DNA of 64,000 nucleotides from Charina bottae (GCA_023362775.1 JALMGJ010000006.1:11922501-11986500); one strand, 5' to 3'; numbered from the stretch's first letter, positions 32,907 to 44,091 are shown. Program-made: numbers and translations. Notes: generated by a model from the letters alone, not told the origin.

Positions 32907-33249
32907 TAGGCTGACCATATTTCAGGATGGCAAAACGGGACAGGGTCTTATGTAATATTCCGTATTCATGAAAAAGACAGGGGTCCCTGCCCCTGGTCCA
33001 CGTAATTGGCTCCCGCCTGCAAAACCCACCCCCTGTCCGCACAATTGGCTCCCACCTGCAACTCCCGCCCCCGGTCCGCGCGATTGGCTCCCGCCTGCAA
33101 ACCCCGCCCCCGGTCTGCACTCCAGCTCTGATCCTCCTTCTGCGCCATTCCCACCAGGTTTGAAAAAAGGGACTAAATTGAGATTTTTATGAAAACGACG
33201 GGACGGTTGAAAAATGCTTAAAAAAACGGGACTGCATATGGTCAGCCTA
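32907..33249. mobile_element. hAT MITE with TAGGCTGACCATAT ends
   Basis: Perfect 8 bp duplication TATTAAAC (32899-32906 and 33250-33257). Terminal repeats are TAGGCTGACCATAT and ATATGGTCAGCCTA. The interior 32985-33120 holds three units of the CCAAT/GC-box cassette with ATTGG at 33005, 33044 and 33083 (39 bp period). Confidence 0.85.
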
Positions 33250-33257
33250 TATTAAAC

Positions 33258-34980
33258 TCATAAGCCTTCATGAGCTGCAACTTACTTCATCAGATACACA
33301 GAGTGGCTCAATTGATGTAGGATTTAAATTGGGATGAGCTGGAGGGAAACGAGGGAATACAGGTTGATTTTGCAGATGCCACTTAACGTGAGGGAGATTA
33401 CAACTAACAATGTAATGTGTTAAAAAAACATTGTGTTTGTTGAGATCTTTTGAGATTGCCTGAAACGTTTTGATTCAGCAGTCTCTCACGCAGTGGTGCT
33501 ATTGAAGTCTTGTTCCAAAATGATATTTTGTTTCCGAAAAGGTTGCAGACCTCAAAGTGACCATCGGTTTAGCCACACGATGAATCTGATAACGTGAGTT
33601 GCCGCTCACCAGAGCTTATGCCTTTTAATAAAATGTGAAAACATGCTATCGGATTCCTCCTGATTTAGAGCTTGGGAAGAATCTGCAAATAAACAAGCAC
33701 CCGGTAAAGAAGAGTGTGCCCGGTGACTTTGTTATGCTGGCTAATTGCTGGAAAAGTAGAAAACGGGGGCATAGAGAGAACGGAATGGAAAAGGACATGG
33801 CTGGCAGATTGTTCCAAAAGACGCCGCACTGCAACACTTTGCGGAAGCTCCTAGGTCTTTCTGTTTATTAGCAAACTGGGTCATGAAAAGTGGCTTCTCT
33901 TTCTCTCTTAGCAAATAAGATTTGCATGTTAAGAGGCACGGGGATCCGGAGTCCATTCCTGCACAGAGGCCACTCAAGAGGTATTCGCCAAACCACTGAA
34001 GAACTCCTGACAGCTGCTGAGTCAAACGCATGGCTACTTAACGATTCCAGGGAGGAGGTGGGAGGCTAAGCAACACCAGCTGGGTCCTTTCTCCCAGCAG
34101 GAGATAATTTCTAGAGAAATCAGATTAGGATGATCAATTCCATTGTCACCATGCATGTTGATAGCATGTTTGCAAGAAGATGGCTTGTAGGCAAACCTAA
34201 AGGTAAAGGTTCCCCCCGCACACTTGTGCAGTCGTGTCCGACTCTAGGGGCCGGTGCTCATCTCCGTTTGTTAGCCGAAGAGCCAGCGTTGTCCGAAGAT
34301 GCTTCCACGGTCATGTGGCTGGCATGACGCACGTGGAATGCTGTTACCTACCCACCAAAGTGGTACCTATTCATATACTTGCATTTGCATGCTTTTGAAT
34401 TGCTAGGTTGGCAAGAGCTGGAGCTAGTGCGGGAGCTCACTCCGCACGCAGGGCTAGGGATTCGCTAGGGGGAATGGCAAGATGGCTCTTAACTTTTAAA
34501 AGCTAGATTCCCATTGACACCAGTGACATTTTTCATGCCTAACTCGTCCCATTGACATCCACTGAGACGAGGTAGGCTTTGCCTGGATCAAAGGACTCTT
34601 GCCTTAAATTCCTCCAGCTGATTGAAACCTCTTGCCCTTGCCAATTCTCACTTTTACATACAGTTTGTCCACTTCATTTATTACTGAGTTGTCCTAGAAA
34701 CCTGGATTTGAAAATGCCACTTCCCTGGTAATCAGGGAAACATGGGTGTTAGGCTCCATCTACTGTTTCATTCCTGAAACAATCTTAATGAAACTATCTG
34801 GCCTGACACAGACTGGCTTCTAAAGGGGTGGGATTGCCTTGTAAGTACGCTGAGAGGCAAAGAGACCCTGGATCAGCAGAATCAAAGGTGAGCTGATCTT
34901 GAGTTGATATTTGCATTTTTACCAATGTTTTGAAAACTAAAAGCACCTTATCTGTGGTGCAATGGGGCATTCATCACATC
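33258..34980. other. Unassigned around one SINE
   Basis: No gene. The SINE at 34197-34470 is the only element. Confidence 0.45.
34197..34470 (-). mobile_element. Sauria-type SINE, head missing
   Basis: The tail CTAAAGGTAAAGGTTCCCC at the left, then GTCGTGTCCGACTCTAGG and the body, stopping at GCTAGGGATTCG inside the tRNA-like head. The 5' end was lost at insertion. Confidence 0.85.
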
Positions 34981-34988
34981 CTCTAGCT

Positions 34989-35498
34989 CAGGGCTTTCCA
35001 AACTGTGTGTCGTGACACAATACTGTGTCGCCTGGGGGCCCCAAGTGTGTCGCGTGACAACCCGGAAGCGCTGATGAAAATGCCCTTGGTTCCGGCAGGG
35101 AGGCGAAAATCCCGTGCGCACACTGCCGGGCCGCTTCCCTGCCGCACAGCTGATCAGCGCGGAGGGGGGGGCGGGGTGGAAATTCTCTGCGCCGATCAGC
35201 TGTGTGGCAGGAAGCGGCCCGGCAGCATGCACGCACGTGCGGTGAGGCTTTTCGCCTCCCTGCCAGAACCGAGGGCATTTTCGGGGTCCCCGGAGCCTGC
35301 TTTTTCAAAGGGGTAGCAGCAGCGGCAGCGGTGGGCCATCAGCGCTTCTGAGTTCCAGGACGCCGCTGCTACTGCGGCTGCAACCCGGAAGCTGCTGCCA
35401 GTGCTTCCGGGTTTTTGCGCACTGCAGCGGCGGCGCTTCCGGGTTTTTGCACGCCAGCTGTTGGTGTGTCGCCAACGGCAAAAGTTTGGAAAGCCCTG
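34989..35498. mobile_element. Non-autonomous hAT (Buster-like) GC-rich MITE, copy 1
   Basis: Perfect 8 bp duplication CTCTAGCT (34981-34988 and 35499-35506). Terminal repeats are CAGGGCTTTCCAAACT and its complement. The subterminal region is rich in GTGTGTCG / GACACA motifs. The interior is very GC-rich with inverted repeats around 35140-35230 and several CCGGAAG-type motifs. It inserted next to a decayed copy of the palindromic hAT whose remnant is seen at 35507-35552. No open frame resembles transposase. Confidence 0.88.
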
Positions 35499-35713
35499 CT
35501 CTAGCTCAACCACAGCAACTTTAAGATGTGTGGACTTCAACTCCCTCTGGGGCAATAGAGGAGAAGCCAACTCCCTCCTCTGTGTGAGATGAACCCACTA
35601 CCTTGCGATTTGCCTCAACATTTGTGGGATATCAGCCTCATTCTATGGGCAGTTTGGATCAGGAGTGTTGTTTCCTACTTTTAGGTGGCAGGGAGGACAT
35701 TGTGACCTTAGCT

Positions 35714-35902
35714 CAGGGGTGGGGAACATTTTTTCTGCCAAGGGCCATTTGGATATTTATAACCAGGGACCGGGGTGGGTGGGGGCGGGGTTTCTGGGAT
35801 TTCCGTGGAACGGGGGCCGGAGTTTGCGGGCAGGAGCCAATCATGTGGAAGGGGCGGGGTTTGTGGGCGGGAGCCCCGCGGGCCTGACATTGCCCACCCC
35901 TG
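35714..35902. mobile_element. hAT MITE with CAGGGGTGGGGAAC ends
   Basis: Perfect 8 bp duplication CCTTAGCT (35706-35713 and 35903-35910). Ends are CAGGGGTGGGGAAC and GCCCACCCCTG. The interior carries the cassette in reverse orientation (GGGGCGGGGTTTG, GGCGGGAGCC, GGAGCCAATC). Confidence 0.85.
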
Positions 35903-36536
35903 CCTTAGCTGAAGAGAGGGCAGGGAAGGAAACTAAAGCCCCTCCCCCAGGGTTTCTGATCAAGGGAGAGTTTTAACTAGTGCCATAAAGAAAAAGTCTC
36001 CTGCATTTTTCCTTCCAACGCTTAGTCACTTGCATGAAAAAGAAGGTGATTTTGAACTTTCTTTCAAAGGAAAATAAATGTTCTCAAGCACGGAGGGAGG
36101 TGTCCTTGTATTTCTCTTCTGATAAGGTGACCAGAGTATGTGTTGGAATGTCCTGTCTTTCACTGTTCAACAGAGTTTCCCATGGACTATAACCTCCCTA
36201 CTTTTCTACCTTTCCATTCAATCCCAAGGGAAGGCTTTGGAAGGTCACTCTTCCCATAGGTCTTCTTCAGATTGGCACATGGCTTTAGAAAATGTACAGT
36301 TGTGTTGAAACAAAAACATTGCCAGTGGTTGCAGTCTGCACCACCTTCAATAATTAAGGAGTCTCAAAAATGTCACTAAGTGACATTGGAAAGGAATGGT
36401 CCAGCATCCTGAGAATGAGGTCGTAAAGCCACACACGTCTTCTGCAGGACGCATGTGACTTTGGACAAATTGCAAGAGAAGGGCATTACTTTTAACTTTT
36501 CTCCCCCGCCAATCCTGCTTTAGGCAAGATTACTGT

Positions 36537-36938
36537 CAGGGCCGCAACTAGGGGGGCAAGTGGGGCATGTGCCCCGGGCACCACACTCGGGGGTGTGTGC
36601 CAAAAGTCCTTTGTGTTAGGCCTGCGGTGCAAATCGGGACTTAATCTCACGCTCGCACAGGTTCCTTGTGGGTGGAGCCCACCGCGCAAGCAGGCAGGAG
36701 CGGCTTTCGTGCGCCCGGCTCCTCCGACAAACTAGCGCTCGCCAGAACGGGAGGGCGGGGGCTCGCTCGCTCTTCTCTCGCACGCGCACTTGGGAAAATG
36801 TTACGCAGGTTTGTACACACGCTGTAGTGCGAGCAGGGGGCGTGGCGGAACTTCTCATTTGGGGGGGGCGCAGAATCCATGGGGGGGGTGCGGAATCCAT
36901 GTTTGTCCCGGGTGACAAAGACCCTAGTTGCGGGCCTG
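36537..36938. mobile_element. hAT-like MITE with CAGGGCCGCAACTAGG ends
   Basis: Perfect 8 bp duplication ATTACTGT (36529-36536 and 36939-36946). Ends are CAGGGCCGCAACTAGG and CCTAGTTGCGGGCCTG. The interior is GC-rich with several CGCTCGC-type runs and no recognisable transposase. Confidence 0.85.
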
Positions 36939-36973
36939 ATTACTGTTCCCCCTCTTGCTAGTAGCATTGCAAC

Positions 36974-37140
36974 CAGAGGCCTTGAGGGAAAAGGTAAAAA
37001 AAGTCAAGATGACAGCCACAACCACAACTACGTGACTGAAGCCCTCCCTCCCTTGATGTTGCAATGCATGTAAATAAAAGGGGCGGGCTATGATCACACA
37101 GTAGCATCTGCCATCTTGACATCTCTCTAAAGATACCCCT
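36974..37140. mobile_element. MITE related to the YY1-motif family, third copy
   Basis: GGTAAAAAAAGTCAAGATG at 36993-37011, AAAAGGGGCGGGC near 37077, GCCATCTTGAC at 37110-37120 and right end AGATACCCCTG. The arms are complementary. No good duplication was found. Confidence 0.55.
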
Positions 37141-37427
37141 GATTTCCATATTCGTATTATTTCACAATGAAGGCTCAAATCCAAATAATAATTAAATGAA
37201 TAATGGAATGGAATGATGAACTTGGTGGTAGAACTTAAGGAATGTTTAATGTTAACCATTAATATTAATTCATTGATTCTGGTCCTATGAGTTATATATT
37301 ACAAAATATTAGAACTACATCACCCTGGGTCTCTAAAATTCTAATATTCCATGGCAAACATAAATCCACTTCAAAAATTGGGAAGCTGTTGTCAGACTGA
37401 CTAGGCATCACTATCTTGAATCAACTT

Positions 37428-37663
37428 ATTTATTTACTTATTAGATTTATATCCTGACTTTCCACAGGAGCCCAAGGTTGGTTGTATGGGGAACTTCTTT
37501 CATTTTATTTACACAACAGCAAGCATGTTAGGTGGGTTGGGTTGACAGAGGGGGACTGGCCCCAAGTCACCCATTGAGTTTCCATGGTGGAAAGTAGGCT
37601 CGACCTTCATTTTCTCTGGTCTTAGTCCAAAGTCTTAACCTCCATACCACACAGGCTCTTGGA
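37428..37663 (-). mobile_element. Old MIR-like SINE
   Basis: TTTATATCCTGACTTTCC at the L2-like end, GACTGGCCCCAAGTCACCC in the core and AAGTCTTAACCTCCATACC at the head. Strongly diverged, single unit. Confidence 0.65.
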
Positions 37664-38403
37664 TAAACTACCAAAGTGTAGCTAGAGTTACAATTTCATC
37701 TTTTGCCAGGGATGGTATTACATCACTTGAGATGGTCCAGTGGCGGGGGAGTCAACATCTGCAAGGGGGTCGGTATGATGTCATGATCCATGCCTCACAT
37801 TGGATCATAATGCCACACCTGCTCTCTTGCAGAGTTTGACCCTCCTCTTGCAGATACCCTGGTGGTGATTGAGAGTCTAAGCCATAAACTGGGAACTCAC
37901 TAGTTCATCCAGCCAAAACTTCAAGAGGTGGCCTTAGGCAAACTAGTTTCCTCAGAGACTCAGCCTCTACCCATGCCTGAGTGCAAAAGGCATAATAATA
38001 TTGAATTTCCTTACATTATTGTTGTAAGGATTGACACTAGATAACATATCACAATAATTAAAAGGGATTGACACTAGATAACGTATCATTATCACAATAA
38101 TTAAAAGGGATGGACTCCCAGTTTGGATACCAGTACGGAGACAGCTGAGATGCTGTAATGATTACTGGGAATTACTACAGTTGATTGGTGAATAAACAGG
38201 ACTTCACGTAGATTAGTGGAACATGGAAGTTGAAATCCAACACAGTGGGAGGTGACAACTTTGGGGAAGGTTGACTTAAATGATACCTAACAACCCTAGT
38301 GATGCTGTTACAACAGCTTTCTCCAACCTATTACTCTTAGGATTCCTTGCCATTATAAGTTTTAGCTGTCTGACTCTCCCCAAACTCAAGATGTAGCTCT
38401 CTG

Positions 38404-38612
38404 GAGAAGGCTCTAATGCTGGGAAAGAGAAGAAGAGGCCAACCAGGAGTAAGGTGGATGGACTCAGTTATAGTGGCAATGGGGATGCCATTGGAAGAGC
38501 TGAAAGACCAGGTTAGGGACAGATCTTCATGGAGAAAATCTATCTACTGTATGTGGTCGCTAAGAGTTGACACTGACTTGATGGTGCATAATCAATCAAT
38601 CAATCAATCAAT
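38404..38612 (+). mobile_element. Non-LTR retrotransposon 3' end (unassigned family)
   Basis: Translates GKRRRGQPGVRWMDSVIVAM then LEELKDQVRDRSSWRK, the RT C-terminus pattern shared by RTE/R4-like LINEs. It ends GATGGTGCATAATCAATCAA with an (AATC)n tail. It is not BovB, whose terminus is different. Confidence 0.6.
38590..38612. repeat. (AATC)n tail of a LINE
   Basis: Five AATC units directly after the LINE 3' end. Confidence 0.9.
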
Positions 38613-38659
38613 GTATTTCTATCCAGGAAAGCCATACAATTCTGAGAGAAGTCCATAAT

Positions 38660-38825
38660 CCTGGGAAAAGTGGAAAGAAAGGGACTCAGTTACAGTGGTG
38701 ATGAGTGCACCATTGGAAGAGCCAAAGAACCAGGTTAGGAACAGATCGTCATGGGGAAAATCTATTTATGTGGTCACTAAGAGTCAAGAATGACTTGGTG
38801 ACATGTAATCATCATCATTGATTCA
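38660..38825 (+). mobile_element. Second copy of the same LINE 3' end
   Basis: GGGACTCAGTTACAGTGGTG, AACCAGGTTAGGAACAGATC and GTGACATGTAATCATCATC align with 38450-38600. It starts about 50 bp after the first copy and is diverged, so separate insertions or an old tandem event are possible. Confidence 0.55.
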
Positions 38826-39310
38826 AAATATCTTGAGAGCACCAGGTTGCTTTCCCTGTAGCATTGCATTTTCTCACTCCCAGAGTTCACATTGGCTTGG
38901 AAATTTTGCAATACGTCACTAGAACTCTTTTAAAGAAATGATCTGAAAGGGAAAATTTCATAATCTATCTACCATAATCTTTGGTTGTTAGTGCTATGAA
39001 TCAAAAGACTATAGGTATCCTCAGACAACATGCTTCACGCTGAACTGGGTTAACAAAACTTGGTTACTGGGATCCGATAATCTGCCATGCCCAAACAAAC
39101 CATATGATGGCTTTCAGTGACTGCCTGATTCACATCTATTAAAATAATGACACACAGAATGGCAAACTCTCCTTCCCCAGTTTAATCTTGTGTATAAACC
39201 CAGATATTGTGTAGGCCAACCAAGGAACCATTCTTCTCACTTCCAAGAGCGATTTGCTCACCTTTACTACTCCCCTTTTCAGACCTCCATTTTCTAGTAA
39301 TCATCTAACA

Positions 39311-39753
39311 CAGAGCTTTCCAAAGTGTGTGTCGTGACACAAAAGTGTGTCGCCTGCGGGGCCCAGATGTGTCGCGTCAAAACCCGGAAGCGCTGATGGC
39401 GCGCCATCAGCGCTTCTGGGTTTTCCCGCGGCGACACACCAACGGTGGCGCGTGAAAATCCGAAAGCGCCGCAGCCACGGCGGCGCACAAAAACCGAAAG
39501 CGGAAGCAGCGCTTCTGGGTTTTTGCACGCTGCCGCAACAGCGGCGCTTCCGGGTTTTCCCACGGCGACACACCAACAGTGGCGCGTGAAAATCCAAAAG
39601 CGCCGCAGCCACGGTGGTGTACAAAAACCGAAAGCGGCAGCAGCGCTTCTGGGTTTTTGCGCGCTGCCGCAACAGCGGCGCTTCCGGGTTTTCCCGCGGC
39701 GCCACACCAACGGCGGTTGGTGTGTCGCCGCAGGAAAACTTTGGAAAGCCTTG
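39311..39753. mobile_element. Non-autonomous hAT (Buster-like) GC-rich MITE, copy 2
   Basis: Perfect 8 bp duplication ATCTAACA (39303-39310 and 39754-39761). Ends are CAGAGCTTTCCAAAGT and ACTTTGGAAAGCCTTG. The interior holds a tandem repeat of period 134 bp (TTTTCCC starts at 39421, 39555 and 39689). Each unit carries GCTTCCGGG and GACACACC motifs. Confidence 0.9.
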
Positions 39754-39969
39754 ATCTAACACTTGTTGGAGTAAATTGTCCATTTCTTGGTATCTGTCAC
39801 TTGCTATTTTCAGTTCCTTATTTGGGAACTTGAGATCTTCCTTTGGGTTTTCATGGAATCGGCGGAAGCCAAGGTAGCTGCAGACCGCTGGAGAGGGTAC
39901 AAAGATAGGACACCCACTTACACTTCAAGTGAAAGAGCCATTCCTTACGGGAATTAGACCAAACACTTA

Positions 39970-40627
39970 ATCTTCCTAGGCACAGAAGACAAAGCAGGAA
40001 GGAAAATAAGGGAAAGATTGTGCCTGAGGCCCCCACCTCTATTCAAGGAAGGATTTTCCAAGTTGGCATAAATGGACTCCTTGACCCCTCTCTCATTGGA
40101 GAAACCAAACAACCTTTGTACAGGAGGATGGCCCAACACAGGAGAAGTAACACCACAGGACCAGAGTCAGCAGTTTATCTTCATCTAAAGGAAAAAGGAC
40201 ACTCATTTGAGGACATTAATGTTCACATTTTAGACAGAGAAGATAGGTGGTTTGAGAGAGGGGTCAAGGAGTCCATTTATGCCAACTTGGAAAATCCTTC
40301 CTTGAATAGAGGTGGGGGCCTCAGGCACAATCTTTCCCCTATTTTCCTTCCTGCTTTGTCTTCTGTGCCTAGGAAGATTAAGACCATTTCGCAAGCTCAA
40401 CAGCAGCAGGGTAATCTTAACGATCCTCCTTTAGATGATAAAGGGACTTAGAAATAAACATCTCAAAATAACCATGACCTAGCCCCAGGTGCAAGGTCAC
40501 ACAGCCACCTAGAAACATATTTAAGGATTCCCTTACTAACTTTGCTCAGACTGAAGAAGCTCCTTGGATAAGGAGTGAAACGTTTCTACTGAGAAAATAG
40601 AAATCCAGTTGACATGATTCAAGCCAC
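39970..40627 (+). mobile_element. Penelope-like element (family A) with GIY-YIG remnant
   Basis: Flanked by a 14 bp duplication, AGACCAAACACTTA (39956-39969 and 40628-40641). The first ~125 bp (39970-40094) are an inverted copy of 40255-40379 and the rest runs forward through the endonuclease domain into the terminal-repeat region, with the hammerhead-like core at 40551-40581. 5' truncation with an inverted leader is typical of PLE insertions. Confidence 0.88.
40095..40451 (+). pseudogene. PLE GIY-YIG endonuclease domain, N-terminally truncated
   Basis: PLE proteins join a telomerase-like RT to a C-terminal GIY-YIG nuclease that nicks target DNA. The translation has GETKQPLYRRMAQHRR (the YIG-side strand and the catalytic Arg helix), SAVYLHLKEKGHSF, ILDREDRWFERGVKESIY with the metal-binding Glu, and PSLNRGGGLRHNLSP with the conserved Asn. 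The GIY half and the whole RT are missing. The open frame extends left into the inverted leader (codons from 40020), so its first ~25 residues are antisense junk rather than domain. Confidence 0.85.
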
Positions 40628-41927
40628 AGACCAAACACTTAGTTTGCTTCCAAACCAATTTTGAAACATTCAGATCCAACGGACACTTGTACTTGCATAA
40701 CTGATATTTTTCCAGATCAGTTAAAAGAGCTGGGTCAAATTGACTGATCAGATTGCAAATTCAAATCAGATCGAGGCTGACTTGCACTTGGCTCACTGCT
40801 AGGGTTAAACGTGGACTTCCACAAATGTTTGGATGGCCACCAAGGCCAAACAGTTTGGCAGGCAAAGAATTACGGTAGGACTTTTCTGCAATCGGTGGAA
40901 CTTTTCTATTTGTTTTAAGCTTGTTTCTTTTTATAAAGGGAAAAAAACATTCAAAACAAGACTCTTCCACCTGCAATCTGACATGCGGACAGCCGAGGAG
41001 TGGTATCAGCGTGATCTAGAGGGTTGACATTTGCCTTGCTGGCCTCATGCAAGGAGGATGGGGCAACCAGCGTAGAATTGCTCTGCAACATTGCAAATAA
41101 TTGAAATGGCAGACCCCATGGTGCATTTGGGGAAATTGAAAATAAACCCATGGGGTGCACTTAGCTAAGGGTCTCCTCATCATGAAGCCAGCTTGGCTAA
41201 TGCCTTCTCTTCCCTGTGCAAAGTAGGCATTGGTGAGCTTTAGTTTAACATGCTGTCCCTTCCTGCAGAAATCGTTAATATGCTGAAATAATACATCATA
41301 AATTTAAAAAAATGCATCCCATAATGTCTATGTCTTATCCAGACCACAAAACAGGTGTCCATTAAACTGTTTTATTGGAGACAAGACAACACTGCATAAT
41401 TACAGATATGATTTGGAAAGTGTGAGCAACAGCCGGGGGTTCTCGTGCCAGCACCATACAATTATTACAGCTCTTTTAGACATACAAATATGAAAGGGCT
41501 CCTTCCTACGCCAGATGGTTTCTGTGCAATGACCCTGTTAGGAATAGTTAATTGTACTTCTCCAAAACTTTTAGAAAGAAGAACAAGGTAGCATTTCCCT
41601 TCCCTTTGCCCAATCAGTTCTCTCTACCATCTGTTTCTGTATGATTTTTATATGTTCATCTCTTTGTTAAAAAGGAGTCTATTCATTTCAGCGCTTATAA
41701 AAGCAAGGACTTTACTAAAGAGCTGAGCTTTTCAGTTTATTTTCTTCTTTACAGGGATACCAAGAATATCAGGAGTAACTCTGACATGCTGCATAATCTT
41801 CCAACCAAGTGAATTAAAATAAGAATTTTCAACATTTGGGAGTTGATACTTTTGGTCCACCGGTGCCACAGTGAAGTCCAAGAAAGATGCACTGAATCTC
41901 TACAACAAGCTCCTCTAACTCAGTATT

Positions 41928-42036
41928 TCCCAGATGTGTCGGACTACAATTCCCAGAATTCATAATCAGCATGAAAATTCTTAGAGTAGTAGTCCTAACT
42001 GTTCTGGAGGCCACGAAGTTGGGGAAAGTTTATACC
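41928..42036. mobile_element. Decayed hAT-like MITE remnant
   Basis: GGACTACAATTCCCAGAATT and a complementary TTCTTAGAGTAGTAGTCC arm form an imperfect palindrome typical of old vertebrate hAT MITEs. Ends are eroded. Confidence 0.45.
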
Positions 42037-42095
42037 ATCTAAATAATTCCCTTGCACCACAGTAGGCAAATCTTTGATAGCTGGGCTGGAAGAAT

Positions 42096-42100
<5 letters not shown>

Positions 42101-42190
<90 letters not shown>

Positions 42191-42294
42191 GAATGAGGAT
42201 AAGGATAAGGATAAGGATAAGGATAAGGATAAGGATAAGGATAAGGATAAGGATAAGGATAAGGATAAGGATAAGGATAAGGATAAGGATAAGG
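42101..42294. repeat. Compound microsatellite (GT)n-(GA)n-(GGATAA)n
   Basis: About 20 GT units, about 24 GA units, a short linker, then about 16 perfect GGATAA units (42197-42292). Confidence 0.97.
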
Positions 42295-43607
42295 GCTGCA
42301 ACCAACATTGAGAAATGTGGTTGCAGGAACTTAGCTTTCTCATTATTCCAAAGGCAGAATTGTCATTTAATGCAACTTCTGGTTCTGTTTAAACAAACCA
42401 ATTTTAGAATCCTTTGTTGGCAGTCAGCTTGGTTGAAAATTAAGGACAGGGTAGGTTAAACTACAAGCCCTTAGGATGAAACTAGGATTCGTGGGCTACT
42501 TTTGGTTACCAAAAACTGGTTTTTTAGAATCAGTTCATGTTATTGTTTAACCATAAAAGTCTTAAATAAGTTAAGATCTGGTTAAGGGACCCCTTGTCCT
42601 ATCATGAAACAGTCTGGACATTCAGCTCTACAAGATGCCCCTCTGAAGATACCATCAGGCCACAAATGCCTGCTCATCCAGGATGCAGGAAAAGGTATTT
42701 TTTTTTCCCCTTGTTTCCAAAGTTATGATCTCCTACACTCTTGGCATTTTAATTTTATTTTAGAAAGTTCACATCTTTATAATTGGATTTTTAGTCCAAA
42801 CAAGCCAGGATCAAACCATTTTTATGATATTGGAATATCCTGTAGATTATTGTTGTAAATTATTATTAATTATGATTCAACTTGGGGGAAGGTGGACTGA
42901 GAGATGCATGAAGTGCTAAAGGAAAGTAGCTGGGGTCCCATTATTCCTTGGCTTTGGAATTTTTAAATTTGATGATGAGTATTTTAAGCTTATACTATAG
43001 ATTTCATGGGTTTCTTACCTCACAATAATGGTCATAGTCATATGAAGCTCCAGGAGCCACTCTGAATTATTTCGGGGATACAGATGTGGACAAAGCAAGG
43101 AACTTCTGCCAATTTTTAAGCAGAAATGTATGCTTTGGACCATTGCAGTAGAGAAGAAATTTGTGTGTATGTATCAGTAAAACAAACCGTGAGTTCCAGG
43201 TAGAATTAGGAAAAAATTGTGTTTGAAATATTGGGATCATTTTAACTCAGCAGTACCGAATTAAATAGACCAATGATCTGACTCCACATAAAGCATCTTC
43301 CTTCACTATGAACTGGGTCACCAGAATAGGTTTTCCCTGGAAAACTGGAAGCAGAACATTTCCTACATTTCAGATTGGAGTAAAAAAGAAAAAAAAATGG
43401 CATCAATTAAGGCAGGCAAATTGTCCCTTTCTCACCTGTTTTCCCAGGGAAGGTAAACTCTCAACTCAGCCATAAATATGTTTAGACACAAGAATGTGTT
43501 TAATTTTAATTAGAGATGGGAATAGCTCTGGGAAACAAGGCCACAAGAATATAACATGTAGAGAAAGTAATACATTGATAGTAACTTTTATTCGAAGAAT
43601 ATAGCCT

Positions 43608-43872
43608 TTGTTGAACTGTTGTCTTTGTAGTGTGAAAGTAATTATCTCACTATCCTTACCTCAACATCATGCATATGGTGCTGTATCCAATCAATTATCC
43701 TGCTGTACTGATCATATGTATATTGTAATTAGCATAAGTCTATATAACGGGGTTACATCTCTGCCCTTATTGGTTTAGCCTCTGCTGCCTCCAGTACTAT
43801 AATAGACAGTGTAACACTAAGTGAAAGAGAGTGTCTGATCCTTGTTAATAAAGGAGAAATTTCTCCAACATG
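43608..43872 (+). mobile_element. Candidate solo LTR
   Basis: TATATAACGG at 43740, then about 100 bp to TTAATAAAGG and the end TTCTCCAACA, the order TATA box, polyadenylation signal and CA terminus seen in LTRs. It begins near TGTTGAACTG. I could not find a convincing 4-6 bp duplication and no internal region is present. Confidence 0.35.
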
Positions 43873-44091
43873 ATCCACTTGTCATTGCTAACATAATTTT
43901 CAAATCTTTGGAGCTGCACTCAAGCAGTGTGTTAAGCTAGGGGTGCCAACATTTGTTGGGCTGAAGACCGCATCAGCCTTGAAATTGGGTATTAGGGGCT
44001 ACAAGCATGGGGGGGCATGACTTCACCGCAAAAGGGGTGAGGCCACATTGAAAAGCTTTAAAAGCAGGAAAGAAATAAAGTTACTTTAATG

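Larger units (their letters stand above)
37664..39302. other. Old repeats and two LINE tails
   Basis: 37725-37860 resembles the YY1-motif MITEs at its right edge (GCAGATACCCTGG). A 37 bp direct repeat (GGGATTGACACTAGATAAC type) occurs at about 38028 and 38065. The rest is unassigned. Confidence 0.4.
40642..43607. other. Repeat-poor stretch apart from the compound microsatellite
   Basis: About 2.6 kb of sequence with only the MITE remnant at 41.9 kb and the microsatellite at 42.1 kb. No exon is recognised. Confidence 0.45.

Noticed and set aside
42039..42459. Frames rich in SLSL, ILIL, DKDK or RIRI
   Set aside because: Translation of the GT/GA/GGATAA microsatellite.
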